Shown: in pieces, positions 42,297 through 50,675 of the stretch | Layout of the letters: every line of letters begins with the position of its first letter | Position numbering within the stretch: position 1 is the stretch's first letter | NCBI GenBank assembly: GCA_013215815.1 | Contig: JABSQP010000017.1 | Span: forward strand, 1 to 50,675 | DNA length: 50,675 bases | Origin: Alphaproteobacteria bacterium | Lineage (GTDB): Bacteria > Pseudomonadota > Alphaproteobacteria > Micavibrionales > Micavibrionaceae | Reading direction: 5' to 3' | Position numbers and translations under genes: made by a program | The notes under the pieces: model-generated | Database searches by the model: none | What the model was told of the DNA's origin: nothing | Seen by the model: the letters and a program-made list of their open reading frames with translations, nothing else

Positions 42297-43169
42297 TTAT
42301 GTCAATTTGTTTTGTTCTTCGCTATGCTTCTTCTCACGATAGATCATGTAAATACCGCTCAATATAATAATGGCGCCTCCGATGAAGGTATTGATGTCGA
42401 CCAAAACGTCTCCGAATATCAAATAGCCCCAGATAAACGCCCAAATAATACTTGTATACATCATCTTAGTGACAGTTACTGCATGCGCTTTTAGATAAGC
42501 AATGGCCAGAATGGCTGTTCCAAATGATTCAATTGCGCCGTTAGCAGCCAGAGCGGCCAAGTTCATTCCTGTTGGAATAGCAGGGTTGAAAGCGAACGGG
42601 ATTGCGTTAGCAAGCAAAATGAAAGCTGTTGTGTAAAGCGTGAAGGCTAATTTTGGTTCACTGTCACCAATTTTGCGAGTTAGAACATTTCCAAAAGCGA
42701 AACATGCCGAAGCAACCAAAACACCTAAGCTAATCCAGTCTAGTTCAAGCTTGTCAGGTCTTAGGATGATAATAACGCCTATAAAACCAACTAAAATACT
42801 GGTTAGCCGGTGTATGCCTATTTTCTCCTTTAATATGAGGACAGACAAAACTGCGGTAAAAAACGGACAGACATAAAAGATCGTGTAGGTTTCTGCCAGC
42901 GACTTATGTTGGAAGGCGTAAATAATAAGGCCGTAACACACTGTATAAGCCAAGCACCTATAAAACTGTAATTGTGGGTGATGTGTTTTGATCGAGCTAC
43001 GTGTAATGAGGGCATAAGCAAGGATAATAAGCACACCAAACCCTTGTGTGTAAAAAGCCACTTGGTAAAAGTTAAAGCTCTGCCCAGCATATTTTAACGC
43101 CACATCCGCGAGGGAGTAACTTGTAAAAGCGAGGAGGGCGAGTAGAGCGCCGTGTGTTTGTGTACTCAT
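42297..43169 (-). CDS. EamA/DMT-family permease
   Basis: A 290-residue polytopic transporter with about ten helices. It shares the SYSLADVALKYAG first helix, the IGIHRLTSILVGFIGVIIIL boundary block and the SGIYMIYREK ending with the tandem permeases at 1208-3075. It therefore belongs to the same expanded paralogous group rather than to the half-size protein at 21490. The substrate is unknown. Confidence 0.88.
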   Translation of the reverse strand: MSTQTHGALLALLAFTSYSLADVALKYAGQSFNFYQVAFYTQGFGVLIILAYALITRSSIKTHHPQLQFYRCLAYTVCYGLIIYAFQHKSLAETYTIFYVCPFFTAVLSVLILKEKIGIHRLTSILVGFIGVIIILRPDKLELDWISLGVLVASACFAFGNVLTRKIGDSEPKLAFTLYTTAFILLANAIPFAFNPAIPTGMNLAALAANGAIESFGTAILAIAYLKAHAVTVTKMMYTSIIWAFIWGYLIFGDVLVDINTFIGGAIIILSGIYMIYREKKHSEEQNKLT

Positions 43170-43195
43170 TATCTATTATCTTTGTTTATTAAAGT

Positions 43196-43225
43196 AAAAA
43201 ACCCGCCTAAATCAGCGGGTTTTTG
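43196..43225 (-). terminator. Terminator of pnp
   Basis: Arms ACCCGC (43201-43206) and GCGGGT (43215-43220) with flanking A and T runs, 28 nt beyond the pnp stop. The A run on the plus strand becomes the T tract on the minus strand, so it ends pnp transcripts. Confidence 0.9.
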
Positions 43226-43253
43226 TTTGTTCTTAATTTAAGATTTTAAAAAA

Positions 43254-45410
43254 CTATGCTGCGTCTTCTTCATCTTTGCGTTCTTTACGCTCGCGCTTTG
43301 CTGGTTCACGCTCTTCACCAGTTTCCTGATCAACACGCTTCATAGATAGCTTCACTTTGCCGCGATCATCCATACCAATGCATAGAACTTTAACTTCATC
43401 GCCTTCATTCACGATGTCAGTAGTTTTCGCAACACGCTCATCAGCAAGTTCAGAGATGTGTACAAGACCGTCTTTTGCACCCATGAAGTTCACGAAAGCA
43501 CCGAAATCAACACATTTCACAACTTTACCTTCATAGATAACGCCAACTTCAGGCTCATCTGTGATGCCTTTGATCCAATCAACAGCTTTGTCGATTGATT
43601 CTTGGTTCACAGCTGAAACCTTGATTGAACCATCATCATCGATGTCGATCTTTGCGCCAGTTGTTTCAGTGATCTCACGGATCACTTTACCACCTGTACC
43701 GATAACATCACGGATCTTATCCGTCGGGATCTGCATTGAAACGATTTGCGGTGCGTACTCAGATGTCTCGCCGCGTGCTTCTGTGATTGCTTTTGCCATT
43801 TCTTTCAAGATGTCCATACGGCCATCTTTCGCCTGAGCAAGAGCGATCTTCATGATCTCTTCTGTGATTGATGTGATCTTAATGTCCATCTGAAGTGATG
43901 TGATACCATCTTCTGTACCAGCCACTTTGAAGTCCATGTCACCTAAGTGATCTTCATCACCGAGGATGTCTGAAAGAACTGCAAACTCATCGCCTTCTTT
44001 AATAAGACCCATCGCGATACCAGCAACTGGACGTTTCAAAGGAACACCAGCATCCATCATCGCGAGTGAACTACCACAAACAGACGCCATAGATGATGAA
44101 CCGTTAGATTCAGTGATCTCTGATACGTTACGCATTGTGTATGGGAACTCTTCAGCTGTCGGAAGAAGAGGGTTCACCGCGCGCCACGCAAGCTTACCGT
44201 GACCAATCTCACGACGTCCTGGAGGACCAACACGACCAGCTTCACCAACAGAATATGGTGGGAAGTTGTAGTGCAATAGGAAGCGTTGACGGTATTCACC
44301 TTCAAGAGCATCCATGATCTGCTCATCCTGACCAGTACCGAGTGTTGTCACAACAAGTGCCTGTGTTTCACCACGTGTGAATAGGGCAGAACCGTGTGCA
44401 CGAGGAAGAACCCCAACCTCAGCAACGATCTGACGAACAGTCTTTGTATCACGACCATCAATACGGTTACCCGTTTTGATGATGTTTCCGCGAACAACTT
44501 CTGCTTCCAAATGTTTGAACTCAGCGGCAACCATTTCTTTAGTAATTTCGCCTTCTTCATCTACAAACGCCTCAAGAGCAGCTTCTTTAACAGCATCTTT
44601 TGCAGCGTAACGCTCCATCTTGTCTGTGTTGCCGTAAGCTTTACGAACATCATCTTCGTATTTTGCTTTAAGGTCATCATATAGCTTGATGATTTTAGGA
44701 TCTTTTTCAGGAAGATCCCATGGGTCTTTCGCAGCCATTTCAGCAAACTCAATAATACCGTCAATGACAGGTTGGAAGCCGTTCCAAGCATGCATAACGG
44801 CGCCAAGCATAACATCTTCAGAAAGCTCAGAAGCTTCAGATTCAACCATTAAGACGCCTTCTTGTGTACCTGCAGCAACAAGATCAAGCTCTGATTCTTC
44901 CATATCTTGTAGTGTTGGGTTTAGAAGGTATTCACCGTCTTTATAACCAACGCGTGCACCTGCAATAGGGCCCATAAATGGAACACCGGAAATTGTGAGA
45001 GCCGCAGAAACACCGATCATAGCAACGATATCTGGATCGTTCTCCATGTCGTGTGCGATCACTGTTGTCATCACAAGAACTTCGTTCAAGAAGCCATCTG
45101 GGAATAGAGGGCGAATTGGACGGTCGATCAAGCGCGCCGTTAGTGTTTCTTTTTCAGATGGGCGTGCTTCACGTTTGAAGAAGCCACCTGGGATTTTACC
45201 AGCAGCATATGCTTTTTCCTGATAGTGAACTGTAAGAGGGAAGAAGTCTTGTCCTTCTCTCACTGATTTTGCGGCTGTTACGGCACAAAGAACAGAAGTT
45301 CCGCCGAGCGTCGCAATAACACACCCGTCAGCTTGACGTGCGATTTTACCTGTTTCTAGAACAAGCTTTTGTCCTGCAAAGTCAATCTCTTTGCGAAATA
45401 CATTAAACAT
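43254..45410 (-). CDS. pnp: Polynucleotide phosphorylase
   Basis: PNPase is the phosphorolytic 3-prime exoribonuclease of the degradosome. The 718-residue protein carries both RNase PH domains (the first from [19 protein letters not shown], the second with [17 protein letters not shown]), a KH domain ([15 protein letters not shown]) and a C-terminal S1 domain ending [13 protein letters not shown] hairpin covers its ribosome site. In most bacteria rpsO lies directly upstream, but here a 2.4-kb plus-strand block separates them. Confidence 0.98.
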   Translation of the reverse strand: MFNVFRKEIDFAGQKLVLETGKIARQADGCVIATLGGTSVLCAVTAAKSVREGQDFFPLTVHYQEKAYAAGKIPGGFFKREARPSEKETLTARLIDRPIRPLFPDGFLNEVLVMTTVIAHDMENDPDIVAMIGVSAALTISGVPFMGPIAGARVGYKDGEYLLNPTLQDMEESELDLVAAGTQEGVLMVESEASELSEDVMLGAVMHAWNGFQPVIDGIIEFAEMAAKDPWDLPEKDPKIIKLYDDLKAKYEDDVRKAYGNTDKMERYAAKDAVKEAALEAFVDEEGEITKEMVAAEFKHLEAEVVRGNIIKTGNRIDGRDTKTVRQIVAEVGVLPRAHGSALFTRGETQALVVTTLGTGQDEQIMDALEGEYRQRFLLHYNFPPYSVGEAGRVGPPGRREIGHGKLAWRAVNPLLPTAEEFPYTMRNVSEITESNGSSSMASVCGSSLAMMDAGVPLKRPVAGIAMGLIKEGDEFAVLSDILGDEDHLGDMDFKVAGTEDGITSLQMDIKITSITEEIMKIALAQAKDGRMDILKEMAKAITEARGETSEYAPQIVSMQIPTDKIRDVIGTGGKVIREITETTGAKIDIDDDGSIKVSAVNQESIDKAVDWIKGITDEPEVGVIYEGKVVKCVDFGAFVNFMGAKDGLVHISELADERVAKTTDIVNEGDEVKVLCIGMDDRGKVKLSMKRVDQETGEEREPAKRERKERKDEEDAA

Positions 45411-45420
45411 ATAGTTAATC

Positions 45421-45452
45421 CTTTTTTCGTTTAATTCAATAAGCGAAAAAAG
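45421..45452 (-). promoter_or_regulatory. Hairpin over the pnp ribosome binding site
   Basis: Perfect 9-bp arms CTTTTTTCG (45421-45429) and CGAAAAAAG (45444-45452) with a 14-nt loop, 10 nt upstream of the pnp start. On the transcript, the last arm holds part of the AAAGGA ribosome site. In E. coli PNPase controls its own leader through RNase III; a similar self-control is a reasonable inference. Confidence 0.55.
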
Positions 45453-45702
45453 CGCATTTGTTTACTTTTGGGAGGCCAGAATGTCGGTGGACAGTTAAAG
45501 GTTTGATTCTATGTTCAAGCCCTTAATAGTCGACCGTATGCCGGCCTCGGAAAAATCCTCATTTGCGCTCTTTTCACGCAGCCGAATATTTGACATGAAA
45601 ACGCTAAAAAGTCAAAGAGTTAATACCTATATAAAGAATGATTTGATTTTCTATAATGTCTGAGTATAATGCCTTCAAATTTTCATAAAGTTAGGATTTG
45701 TT

Positions 45703-46389
45703 ATGGGCTATGTAAGTGATGTTACAGCACGTATTGTAGGTGCGAAGAATGCAGGTTTAAGCAATGTATGGGATCCTGTTGCCAGAAACGGTATTTATAC
45801 CGTTAGTGGCCCGGATGTTGATGCATATCGTGATGATATGGTTGGCGCTCAAGCACATTGTGATGCTGTTTTTGCTGATATACCTGCAGAGCAAGGTACT
45901 TTAGCTGCCATCGTTACGCCAAGCGTGTCTACACCGTTTGTGGTGAATGAGACAAATATCAATGAACATATTGAAGAGAAAAAGCGGGCTAGTGTTTTGG
46001 GGCGCCTCCCAACAAGCCGTGCTATGCTTGAGGCTGTGCATATCGTCATCGTTGCTGCACCTAAGGATGCGTGGGATCATATTGAGACCAATTCAAAAGG
46101 GCCTGTTTGGCATGATTTGAATAATCGTTATGATAATTTACATGGTGTTACTGTGGACTTGCCCAAGGGCGTTACTGGCGCGGTTAATCTTGTTATGGAT
46201 TTTGACGTGGGCACAGAGTTTACAGGCATTAACTTTCCACAAGCCCAAAAAGGCACGGATATGGATGTAAGCGGTTTCTTGTTTGGTGGAAATGCGGTTA
46301 ATCCTGAGGTTCTTAAGCAAGCACAAACATTGTTTGCGCCACTTAGATCATCTGATGTGTCAGATATGATCCCTACGTTCGGCCGTTAA
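45703..46389 (+). CDS. Orphan protein of 228 residues
   Basis: No family is recognised. The product begins MGYVSDVTARIVGAKNAGLS, has no signal or membrane helix, and is mostly alpha/beta, with VHIVIVAAPKDAWDHIE, HGVTVDLPKGVTGAVNLVMD and a C-terminal LFAPLRSSDVSDMIPTFGR. It is transcribed from a gap of 290 nt shared with pnp and precedes a small membrane protein, gpmA and ppa on the same strand. Confidence 0.6.
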   Translation: MGYVSDVTARIVGAKNAGLSNVWDPVARNGIYTVSGPDVDAYRDDMVGAQAHCDAVFADIPAEQGTLAAIVTPSVSTPFVVNETNINEHIEEKKRASVLGRLPTSRAMLEAVHIVIVAAPKDAWDHIETNSKGPVWHDLNNRYDNLHGVTVDLPKGVTGAVNLVMDFDVGTEFTGINFPQAQKGTDMDVSGFLFGGNAVNPEVLKQAQTLFAPLRSSDVSDMIPTFGR

Positions 46390-46483
46390 TATTAAACACT
46401 TCTTAGACTGAGAGCTTTTAATACAAGTCATTTTCTGGCATGCTTTTGCGTGCAATGACCTATTGATCCAGAGGGAGAGTGAC

Positions 46484-46948
46484 ATGAACGAACCAGTGCA
46501 AGAAGAAAAAATTATCGGAATTCCAAAAGCGAAGTATTTAAAAATTACCTACATACTACTACTTATTTCAGCTGTCTTTGGTGTTTTAACAGGCCTTTTC
46601 GGTTTGATTGGTGTTGCTGTGCCGTTAAGTACACTCGCTTCTTTCTTGGGGCTTGGTGGCGTTGTTCTGGCGCTTCTTGGGCTATTTGTTTTTAACGATC
46701 AATTTCAACCGCAAGAGGCGACTCACTTCAAATATATGGGTTTCTTATTCTTAGGTTTTTTAGTTTTAGGGATGATTGTGGGCTCAGGTAGCGGGGCTCT
46801 ATTTGCTCTCGTGAGTTTGGCTCTGAGCTTGGCAGCACTTGCGTCTATGTATGCGGGCTACCGTATTTATGAGCGCGGTGAAGAAGCAACAAAAGACAAT
46901 GTCATAAAAGAAATTGAAGGCTTCAAGTCAGGTCTTGGTAAATCATAA
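46484..46948 (+). CDS. Membrane protein with four or so helices
   Basis: A 154-residue protein with a soluble N-terminus and about four hydrophobic segments (ITYILLLISAVFGVLTGLFG, LASFLGLGGVVLALLGLFVF, FLFLGFLVLGMIVGSG, ALFALVSLALSLAALASM), then an acidic tail. The ATG at 46484 has an AGGGAGAG site; an earlier TTG has none. It is 16 nt upstream of gpmA. Function is unknown. Confidence 0.65.
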   Translation: MNEPVQEEKIIGIPKAKYLKITYILLLISAVFGVLTGLFGLIGVAVPLSTLASFLGLGGVVLALLGLFVFNDQFQPQEATHFKYMGFLFLGFLVLGMIVGSGSGALFALVSLALSLAALASMYAGYRIYERGEEATKDNVIKEIEGFKSGLGKS

Positions 46949-46964
46949 AATATAAGAGGGTAAT

Positions 46965-47585
46965 ATGAACTATCTCGTTCTTCTGCGGCATGGCCAGTCA
47001 GAGTGGAATTTGCAAAACCGTTTTACGGGATTTCACGATGTAGATTTAACCGAAAAAGGGGAGGCTGAAGCTGAAAATGCTGGTGTTCTTCTTGCTGGCG
47101 CCGGTATCAAGTTTGATCAGGTCTTTTCTAGTACACAAACACGCGCCAATCGTACGGCCGATATTGCCCTTAAAAAAGCTGATCAGTATGACCTGTTTGG
47201 ATCGATGATCCGCCATGATGATCTGCGTGAGCGTGATTATGGTGATCTGACAGGGTTGAATAAGGATGAGACGCGCGAAAAATACGGTGATGAGCAGGTG
47301 CATATCTGGCGCCGTTCTTATGATACACCGCCGCCGGGCGGCGAATGTTTGAAAGACGTCGTCGAAAATCGTGTCAGACCGTACTACACAAACGAGATTA
47401 AACCGATGCTGGATGAGGGTAAAAACATCCTGATTGCAGCGCACGGTAACTCCTTAAGAGCGATGCTCATTATTTTAGGCGTAGAAACTCCAGAAACTAT
47501 CAATCAGGCTGAAATGGAGACTGGTGTTCCTGTTGTTTTTGAGTTAGAAGAAGGCGAAATTAAAAAACGCTATACGCTAAAATAA
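46965..47585 (+). CDS. gpmA: 2,3-bisphosphoglycerate-dependent phosphoglycerate mutase
   Basis: Glycolytic and gluconeogenic interconversion of 3- and 2-phosphoglycerate. The 206-residue histidine phosphatase has the phospho-His motif LLRHGQSEWN (His9) with the NRFTGFHDVDLTEKG block, RERDYGDLTGLNKDE and the second His in AAHGNSLRAM. The ribosome site TAAGAGGGTAAT is nearly identical to that of ppa, which follows 9 nt after gpmA. Confidence 0.95.
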   Translation: MNYLVLLRHGQSEWNLQNRFTGFHDVDLTEKGEAEAENAGVLLAGAGIKFDQVFSSTQTRANRTADIALKKADQYDLFGSMIRHDDLRERDYGDLTGLNKDETREKYGDEQVHIWRRSYDTPPPGGECLKDVVENRVRPYYTNEIKPMLDEGKNILIAAHGNSLRAMLIILGVETPETINQAEMETGVPVVFELEEGEIKKRYTLK

Positions 47586-47594
47586 GAGGGTAAC

Positions 47595-48119
47595 ATGGAT
47601 ATTTCAAAAATTAAGATCGGCCCGGATGCGCCGACACAGGTTAATGTCATTATTGAGAACACAATGGGCGGCCTGCCTGTGAAGTATGAGCTTGATAAAG
47701 AAAGCGGCGCAGTCTTTGTCGATCGCTTCCTTCATACACCAATGTTTTATCCGGGTAACTATGGCTTTATCCCGCACACATTGTCAGAGGATGGTGATCC
47801 TGTTGACGTGCTTGTCATTGGTAATACGCCGGTTATGCCGGGCGCCGTCATTGCCGTTCGCCCGTTTGCTGTTTTGAAAATGGAAGATGATGGCGGTCTG
47901 GATGAAAAGATTATCGCGCGTCCAATCTCAAAGCTGTTCCCATACCACGATAACGTCAATGATCTCGATGATCTTCGTCCAATCTTGAAAGATCAGATTG
48001 AGCACTTCTTTAGCCATTATAAAGACCTTGAAAAAGGCAAGTGGGTCAAGATTGGTGGCTGGGGCAATGCTGATGAAGCACGCACTCTGATTAACGAAGG
48101 TATTGAGCGGGCAAAGTAA
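47595..48119 (+). CDS. ppa: Inorganic pyrophosphatase
   Basis: The soluble family I pyrophosphatase hydrolyses PPi and pulls biosynthetic reactions forward. The 174-residue protein has YELDKESGAVFVDRFLHTPM, YPGNYGFIPHTL and the metal-binding DGDPVDVLV signature, with LDDLRPILKDQIEHFFSHYK near the C-terminus. It is the last gene of the plus-strand block and is followed by a terminator. Confidence 0.97.
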   Translation: MDISKIKIGPDAPTQVNVIIENTMGGLPVKYELDKESGAVFVDRFLHTPMFYPGNYGFIPHTLSEDGDPVDVLVIGNTPVMPGAVIAVRPFAVLKMEDDGGLDEKIIARPISKLFPYHDNVNDLDDLRPILKDQIEHFFSHYKDLEKGKWVKIGGWGNADEARTLINEGIERAK

Positions 48120-48143
48120 GCTTCGCATTGCATAGAAAATATT

Positions 48144-48170
48144 AAAGCCGCTGTTTAGCGGCTTTTTTTA
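48144..48170 (+). terminator. Terminator of ppa
   Basis: Perfect arms AAAGCCGCT / AGCGGCTTT with a 4-nt loop, followed by a T tract, 25 nt after the ppa stop. Confidence 0.93.
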
Positions 48171-48179
48171 TATACAAAA

Positions 48180-48211
48180 AAAACGGCTCAACCAGATGGA
48201 AAAGCCGTTTT
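48180..48211 (-). terminator. Terminator of rpsO
   Basis: Perfect arms AAAACGGCT / AGCCGTTTT with a 14-nt loop. It lies 20 nt beyond the rpsO stop on the minus strand and back to back with the ppa terminator. Confidence 0.85.
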
Positions 48212-48230
48212 ATAAATTCTTTGTTTAAGC

Positions 48231-48500
48231 TTAGCGGCGGATGCCTAGACGCTTAATAAGGTCTTGGTAACGACCTTCATCTTTAGCTTTTAGGTAATCT
48301 AGAAGCTTACGACGCTTTGCAACCATTGCCAAAAGACCACGACGTGAGTGGAAGTCTTTTTTGTTACCTTGCATGTGCTCAGATAGGTTGTTGATGCGTT
48401 CTGTTAGAATAGCAACTTGAACTTCAGGTGAACCTGTGTCGCCTTTTTGTGTTGCGTACTCTTCAATAACTTCAGCTTTACGTTCTGCTGTAATCGACAT
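48231..48500 (-). CDS. rpsO: 30S ribosomal protein S15
   Basis: Ribosomal protein uS15. The 89 residues are the standard length. Typical segments are [36 protein letters not shown] and [13 protein letters not shown]. It follows truB on the minus strand by 17 nt, the classical arrangement, but a terminator and the plus-strand block separate it from pnp. Confidence 0.98.
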   Translation of the reverse strand: MSITAERKAEVIEEYATQKGDTGSPEVQVAILTERINNLSEHMQGNKKDFHSRRGLLAMVAKRRKLLDYLKAKDEGRYQDLIKRLGIRR

Positions 48501-48517
48501 CGTCTTTCTCCTTATGG

Positions 48518-49486
48518 TTAGACATTAAAAACACGAAGAGACCGAATGATTGCGCCGTTTACTTCCACCATTGCAATAGGGTGGTCATTGCACGTTGCGA
48601 GGGCGATATCTCCATCTTCATGACGCCAATCGATATTCGCTGCGTTTAAACGCTCCATATCGGATTTGGCAATAAAGCTGAGCTGTTGCCCATTTTTCAG
48701 CCTTGTAGCCTCCTGATCCTTCAAGGCCAATACCGGGATGTCGTCCAGGACGGTCTGAAGGGGAAGGACTACGCCTTCGTCCACAGCACTTGTCTGTGTT
48801 TCTTGCGTGGTGTTATCGATCAATTCTTGGAAAAAGTCCAGAGAAATCGCGTCTTTTAGCTCAAAAACACCGACTCTTGTACGCTCTAGCTTCGAAATAT
48901 AGCCAAAACAGCCAAGTTCCAGCCCCATATCACGGGCTAGGGAGCGAATATAGGTGCCTTTACCGCAGACACATTTAAACGTTGTTTTGCCGTCTGTATG
49001 CGCTGTGATGGTTAGAGATTCGATATAAACTTCGCGTGATTTGATATTGGCGACGTCACCGTCACGTGCAATGTCATAAGCACGCTCACCATCGATCTTA
49101 ATAGCTGAGAATTGCGGCGGTGTTTGTTCAATATCGCCTGTGTAATTGTCTAGGATAGCTTCGATGGCTTCTTTTGATGGGCGTTCATCTGATTTTTGGA
49201 TGATTTCTCCTTCGCCGTCATCAGTGGAGCGTTGCTCACCCCAGGTAACCTCAAAGATATAGGTTTTGATGGCATCTTGTGCGAATTGAACGGTCTTGGT
49301 TGCTTCACCAAGGGCGATGGGCAAAACGCCAGAGGCGAGGGGATCTAATGTCCCGCCGTGACCAACTTTTTGTGCATTCAGCGCACGACGCACTTTGCCA
49401 ACTGCCTGCGTCGATGTTACGCCAAGCGGCTTATGCAGATTGATCCAGCCATCTATTTTGATGCCTCTTTTACGTCGTCTACCCAT
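48518..49486 (-). CDS. truB: tRNA pseudouridine-55 synthase TruB
   Basis: TruB makes pseudouridine 55 in the T-loop of tRNAs. The 322-residue protein begins [20 protein letters not shown] and has the catalytic Asp48 in [21 protein letters not shown] palindromic element ends 1 nt upstream of its ATG, and no normal ribosome site is seen there. It is followed by rpsO and preceded by rbfA. Confidence 0.96.
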   Translation of the reverse strand: MGRRRKRGIKIDGWINLHKPLGVTSTQAVGKVRRALNAQKVGHGGTLDPLASGVLPIALGEATKTVQFAQDAIKTYIFEVTWGEQRSTDDGEGEIIQKSDERPSKEAIEAILDNYTGDIEQTPPQFSAIKIDGERAYDIARDGDVANIKSREVYIESLTITAHTDGKTTFKCVCGKGTYIRSLARDMGLELGCFGYISKLERTRVGVFELKDAISLDFFQELIDNTTQETQTSAVDEGVVLPLQTVLDDIPVLALKDQEATRLKNGQQLSFIAKSDMERLNAANIDWRHEDGDIALATCNDHPIAMVEVNGAIIRSLRVFNV

Positions 49487-49487
49487 T

Positions 49488-49529
49488 CGTCAAGCCCGCA
49501 GCCGTCGCTACGCTCCGTCGGGTTTGACG
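49488..49529. repeat. Palindromic element abutting the truB start
   Basis: Arms CGTCAAGCCCG (49488-49498) and CGGGTTTGACG (49519-49529), matching at 10 of 11 positions, with a 20-nt GC-rich centre. It lies between rbfA and truB and ends next to the truB ATG. It differs in composition from its surroundings and has the look of a dispersed REP-like or other palindromic repeat. Confidence 0.55.
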
Positions 49530-49562
49530 ATATTGGTAATTAAAACGATTTGGCATCGCTTT

Positions 49563-49952
49563 TTACTCCTGATCGGAATAGTGGATATTGCCGAGAATGT
49601 TTTCAAGGCGCTGCGCGTTATCAAAGCTGTCATCAATTTTGAAATGCACGCGCGGTGTGAATTTCATGTTTGATTGCTTGTTGATCTCTTTTTGGAAGAC
49701 CTGAGATTCCTTGTTTAGAGCAGGGAGTAAGTGTTCAATATCCTTCCCGCCGAGCGGAATAACGTAAACAGTCGCATTCTTAAGATCTGGTGATGGGCGC
49801 ACTTCTGTCACTGTGACATTGCTCGCGCCATCAATGAGAGCTTCATCATGAAAGTGACCGCGCTGCATCACTTCGGCGATAATATGCCGAAGCTGCTCCC
49901 CGACACGGAGTTGTCGTTGTGATGGTCCTGCTTGCTGGTTTTGTTTTTTCAT
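49563..49952 (-). CDS. rbfA: Ribosome-binding factor A
   Basis: RbfA is a 30S maturation factor with a KH-like fold needed for 16S 5-prime end processing and cold adaptation. The 129-residue protein has QRQLRVGEQLRHIIAEVMQR near its start, VTEVRPSPDLKNATVYVIPL and KFTPRVHFKIDDSFDNAQRL. Its start overlaps the stop of the upstream membrane gene by 1 nt (TAATG). Confidence 0.95.
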   Translation of the reverse strand: MKKQNQQAGPSQRQLRVGEQLRHIIAEVMQRGHFHDEALIDGASNVTVTEVRPSPDLKNATVYVIPLGGKDIEHLLPALNKESQVFQKEINKQSNMKFTPRVHFKIDDSFDNAQRLENILGNIHYSDQE

Positions 49953-50419
49953 TATAATTTCTTCTTATTAGGGCACTTGTTTAGAGAGAATGTTATTCGT
50001 TCATTAAATGATTTGTAGCCACTCGATTTAATAATTTCACAAACTGTATAGCCTCTATCTGTAGCAGTATTGATAAAATACGCCTTTGCAAACCAAGGGG
50101 CTATAAATAAAAATGCTAAACTTAGTATTATTGGCATAAGAGTTAAGCATAAAACCGTGTCTAATTTATGTGGTCTTATTTTCGTTATTAATAGTACGGC
50201 CGCTAATACAAATAATGCGATCGAGAGCAATACTAGAAGAATAGATAGTATTAAAACACTACTAGTATTTACTACTAATAAATCTTTCTTCTGAGATATG
50301 CCGAAATAGAAATCGCATACATCATAAGCAAAATACGATAAGAAGACCCCATATATCACTAGGGGTAGTAATGTCTTCTTTAAGACATTTTTGCCTATCT
50401 TTATTTGCTTGATCAGCAT
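49952..50419 (-). CDS. AT-rich membrane protein between infB and rbfA
   Basis: A 155-residue protein with about three or four hydrophobic segments (LLPLVIYGVFLSYFAY, SSVLILSILLVLLSIALFVLA, LCLTLMPIILSLAFLFIAPWF) and a C-terminal soluble tail with RGYTVCEIIKSSGYKS and LNKCPNK. The general plan recalls DUF1240 proteins, but only weakly. I use the ATG at 50419, which overlaps the infB stop as TAATG; its own stop overlaps the rbfA start in the same way. It is clearly more AT-rich than infB or rbfA. Confidence 0.65.
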   Translation of the reverse strand: MLIKQIKIGKNVLKKTLLPLVIYGVFLSYFAYDVCDFYFGISQKKDLLVVNTSSVLILSILLVLLSIALFVLAAVLLITKIRPHKLDTVLCLTLMPIILSLAFLFIAPWFAKAYFINTATDRGYTVCEIIKSSGYKSFNERITFSLNKCPNKKKL

Positions 50420-50675
50420 TAATCCAAAGAACGTGCCTCTGCGACGATTTCGTAACATTCGATGACATCTTTTTCTTTAATGTCGTCGTAGTTCTCAAAC
50501 GCCATACCGCATTCCATACCTTCTTTTACTTCTTTGACTTCGTCTTTGAAGCGTTTCAGGGTCTTCAGCGTACCTTCATGGATCACAACATCATCACGAA
50601 GCAAGCGTACTTTCGCGCCGCGTTTCACCATACCTGTTGTGACCATACAGCCCGCATTATTTCCGTACTTAGAGA
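50419..50675 (-). CDS. infB: Translation initiation factor IF-2 (partial, C-terminus)
   Basis: The last 84 residues of IF-2, ending in domain IV, which binds initiator fMet-tRNA. The segment [20 protein letters not shown], then [20 protein letters not shown] and [20 protein letters not shown] is highly characteristic. The gene continues past the right edge of the window. It is followed by the AT-rich membrane gene and rbfA with stop-start overlaps. Confidence 0.97.
   Translation of the reverse strand, partial: SKYGNNAGCMVTTGMVKRGAKVRLLRDDVVIHEGTLKTLKRFKDEVKEVKEGMECGMAFENYDDIKEKDVIECYEIVAEARSLD

Overview
The window looks like a chromosomal segment of a free-living, fairly low-GC alphaproteobacterium. 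Supporting signs are an alphaproteobacterial-type Fur without the usual CxxC pairs, a DUF1491 protein next to it, an Rrf2-led SUF operon with SufT, a FabA/FabB/FabI set, a CbiB/CobD homologue and an intracellular PHB depolymerase. I cannot name the genus from sequence alone. The region is gene-dense: no gene-free stretch exceeds 300 bases. I saw no rRNA, tRNA, CRISPR array, phage or insertion sequence.

Layout. (1) 1-5708, minus: a gatC, gatA, gatB run, read right to left, with a small membrane protein, a secreted Cys-repeat protein and two EamA/DMT permeases between the gat genes. (2) 5789-10925: ruvX, an apparently frameshifted exported protein, a YgjP-type metallopeptidase, phaZ, and cbiB followed by a 45-codon ORF. 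(3) 11011-18089: rpmB, an orphan, a divergent tgt, a degenerate GGDEF protein, a PAS histidine kinase, fur, DUF1491, an alpha/beta hydrolase and a 42-codon ORF. (4) 18284-26649, plus: the SUF Fe-S operon rrf2-sufB-[six small genes]-sufC-sufD-sufS-sufT-sufA. One inserted gene resembles DotI/IcmL of type IVB secretion. (5) 26705-29241: cspA and a cluster of orphan genes, including a gene broken by an in-frame TGA. (6) 29228-32396: dusA, an SH3 protein and two orphans. (7) 32597-38867: fabA, a three-gene interruption (YgjV, PcfJ-like, small membrane protein), then fabB-fabI-FMO-DUF6314 ending in a terminator. (8) 38945-43169: small proteins, rlmJ-ugpQ, a SET-domain protein, an orphan and another DMT permease. 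(9) 43254-50675: pnp and rpsO-truB-rbfA-orf-infB on minus, with a plus-strand block (orphan, membrane protein, gpmA, ppa) between pnp and rpsO.

Together the genes serve translation (GatCAB, L28, S15, IF-2, RbfA, TruB, Tgt, DusA, RlmJ), Fe-S assembly, unsaturated fatty acid synthesis, RNA decay (PNPase) and central metabolism (GpmA, Ppa, PhaZ). The recurring peculiarity is that four normally compact housekeeping operons (gat, suf, fab, infB-rbfA-truB-rpsO-pnp) are each interrupted by lineage-specific genes, mostly small membrane proteins. The best candidates for something undescribed are the six-gene insert in suf, the orphan cluster at 27.2-29.2 kb, and a Tgt that has lost its zinc ligands and has a eukaryote-like pocket residue.
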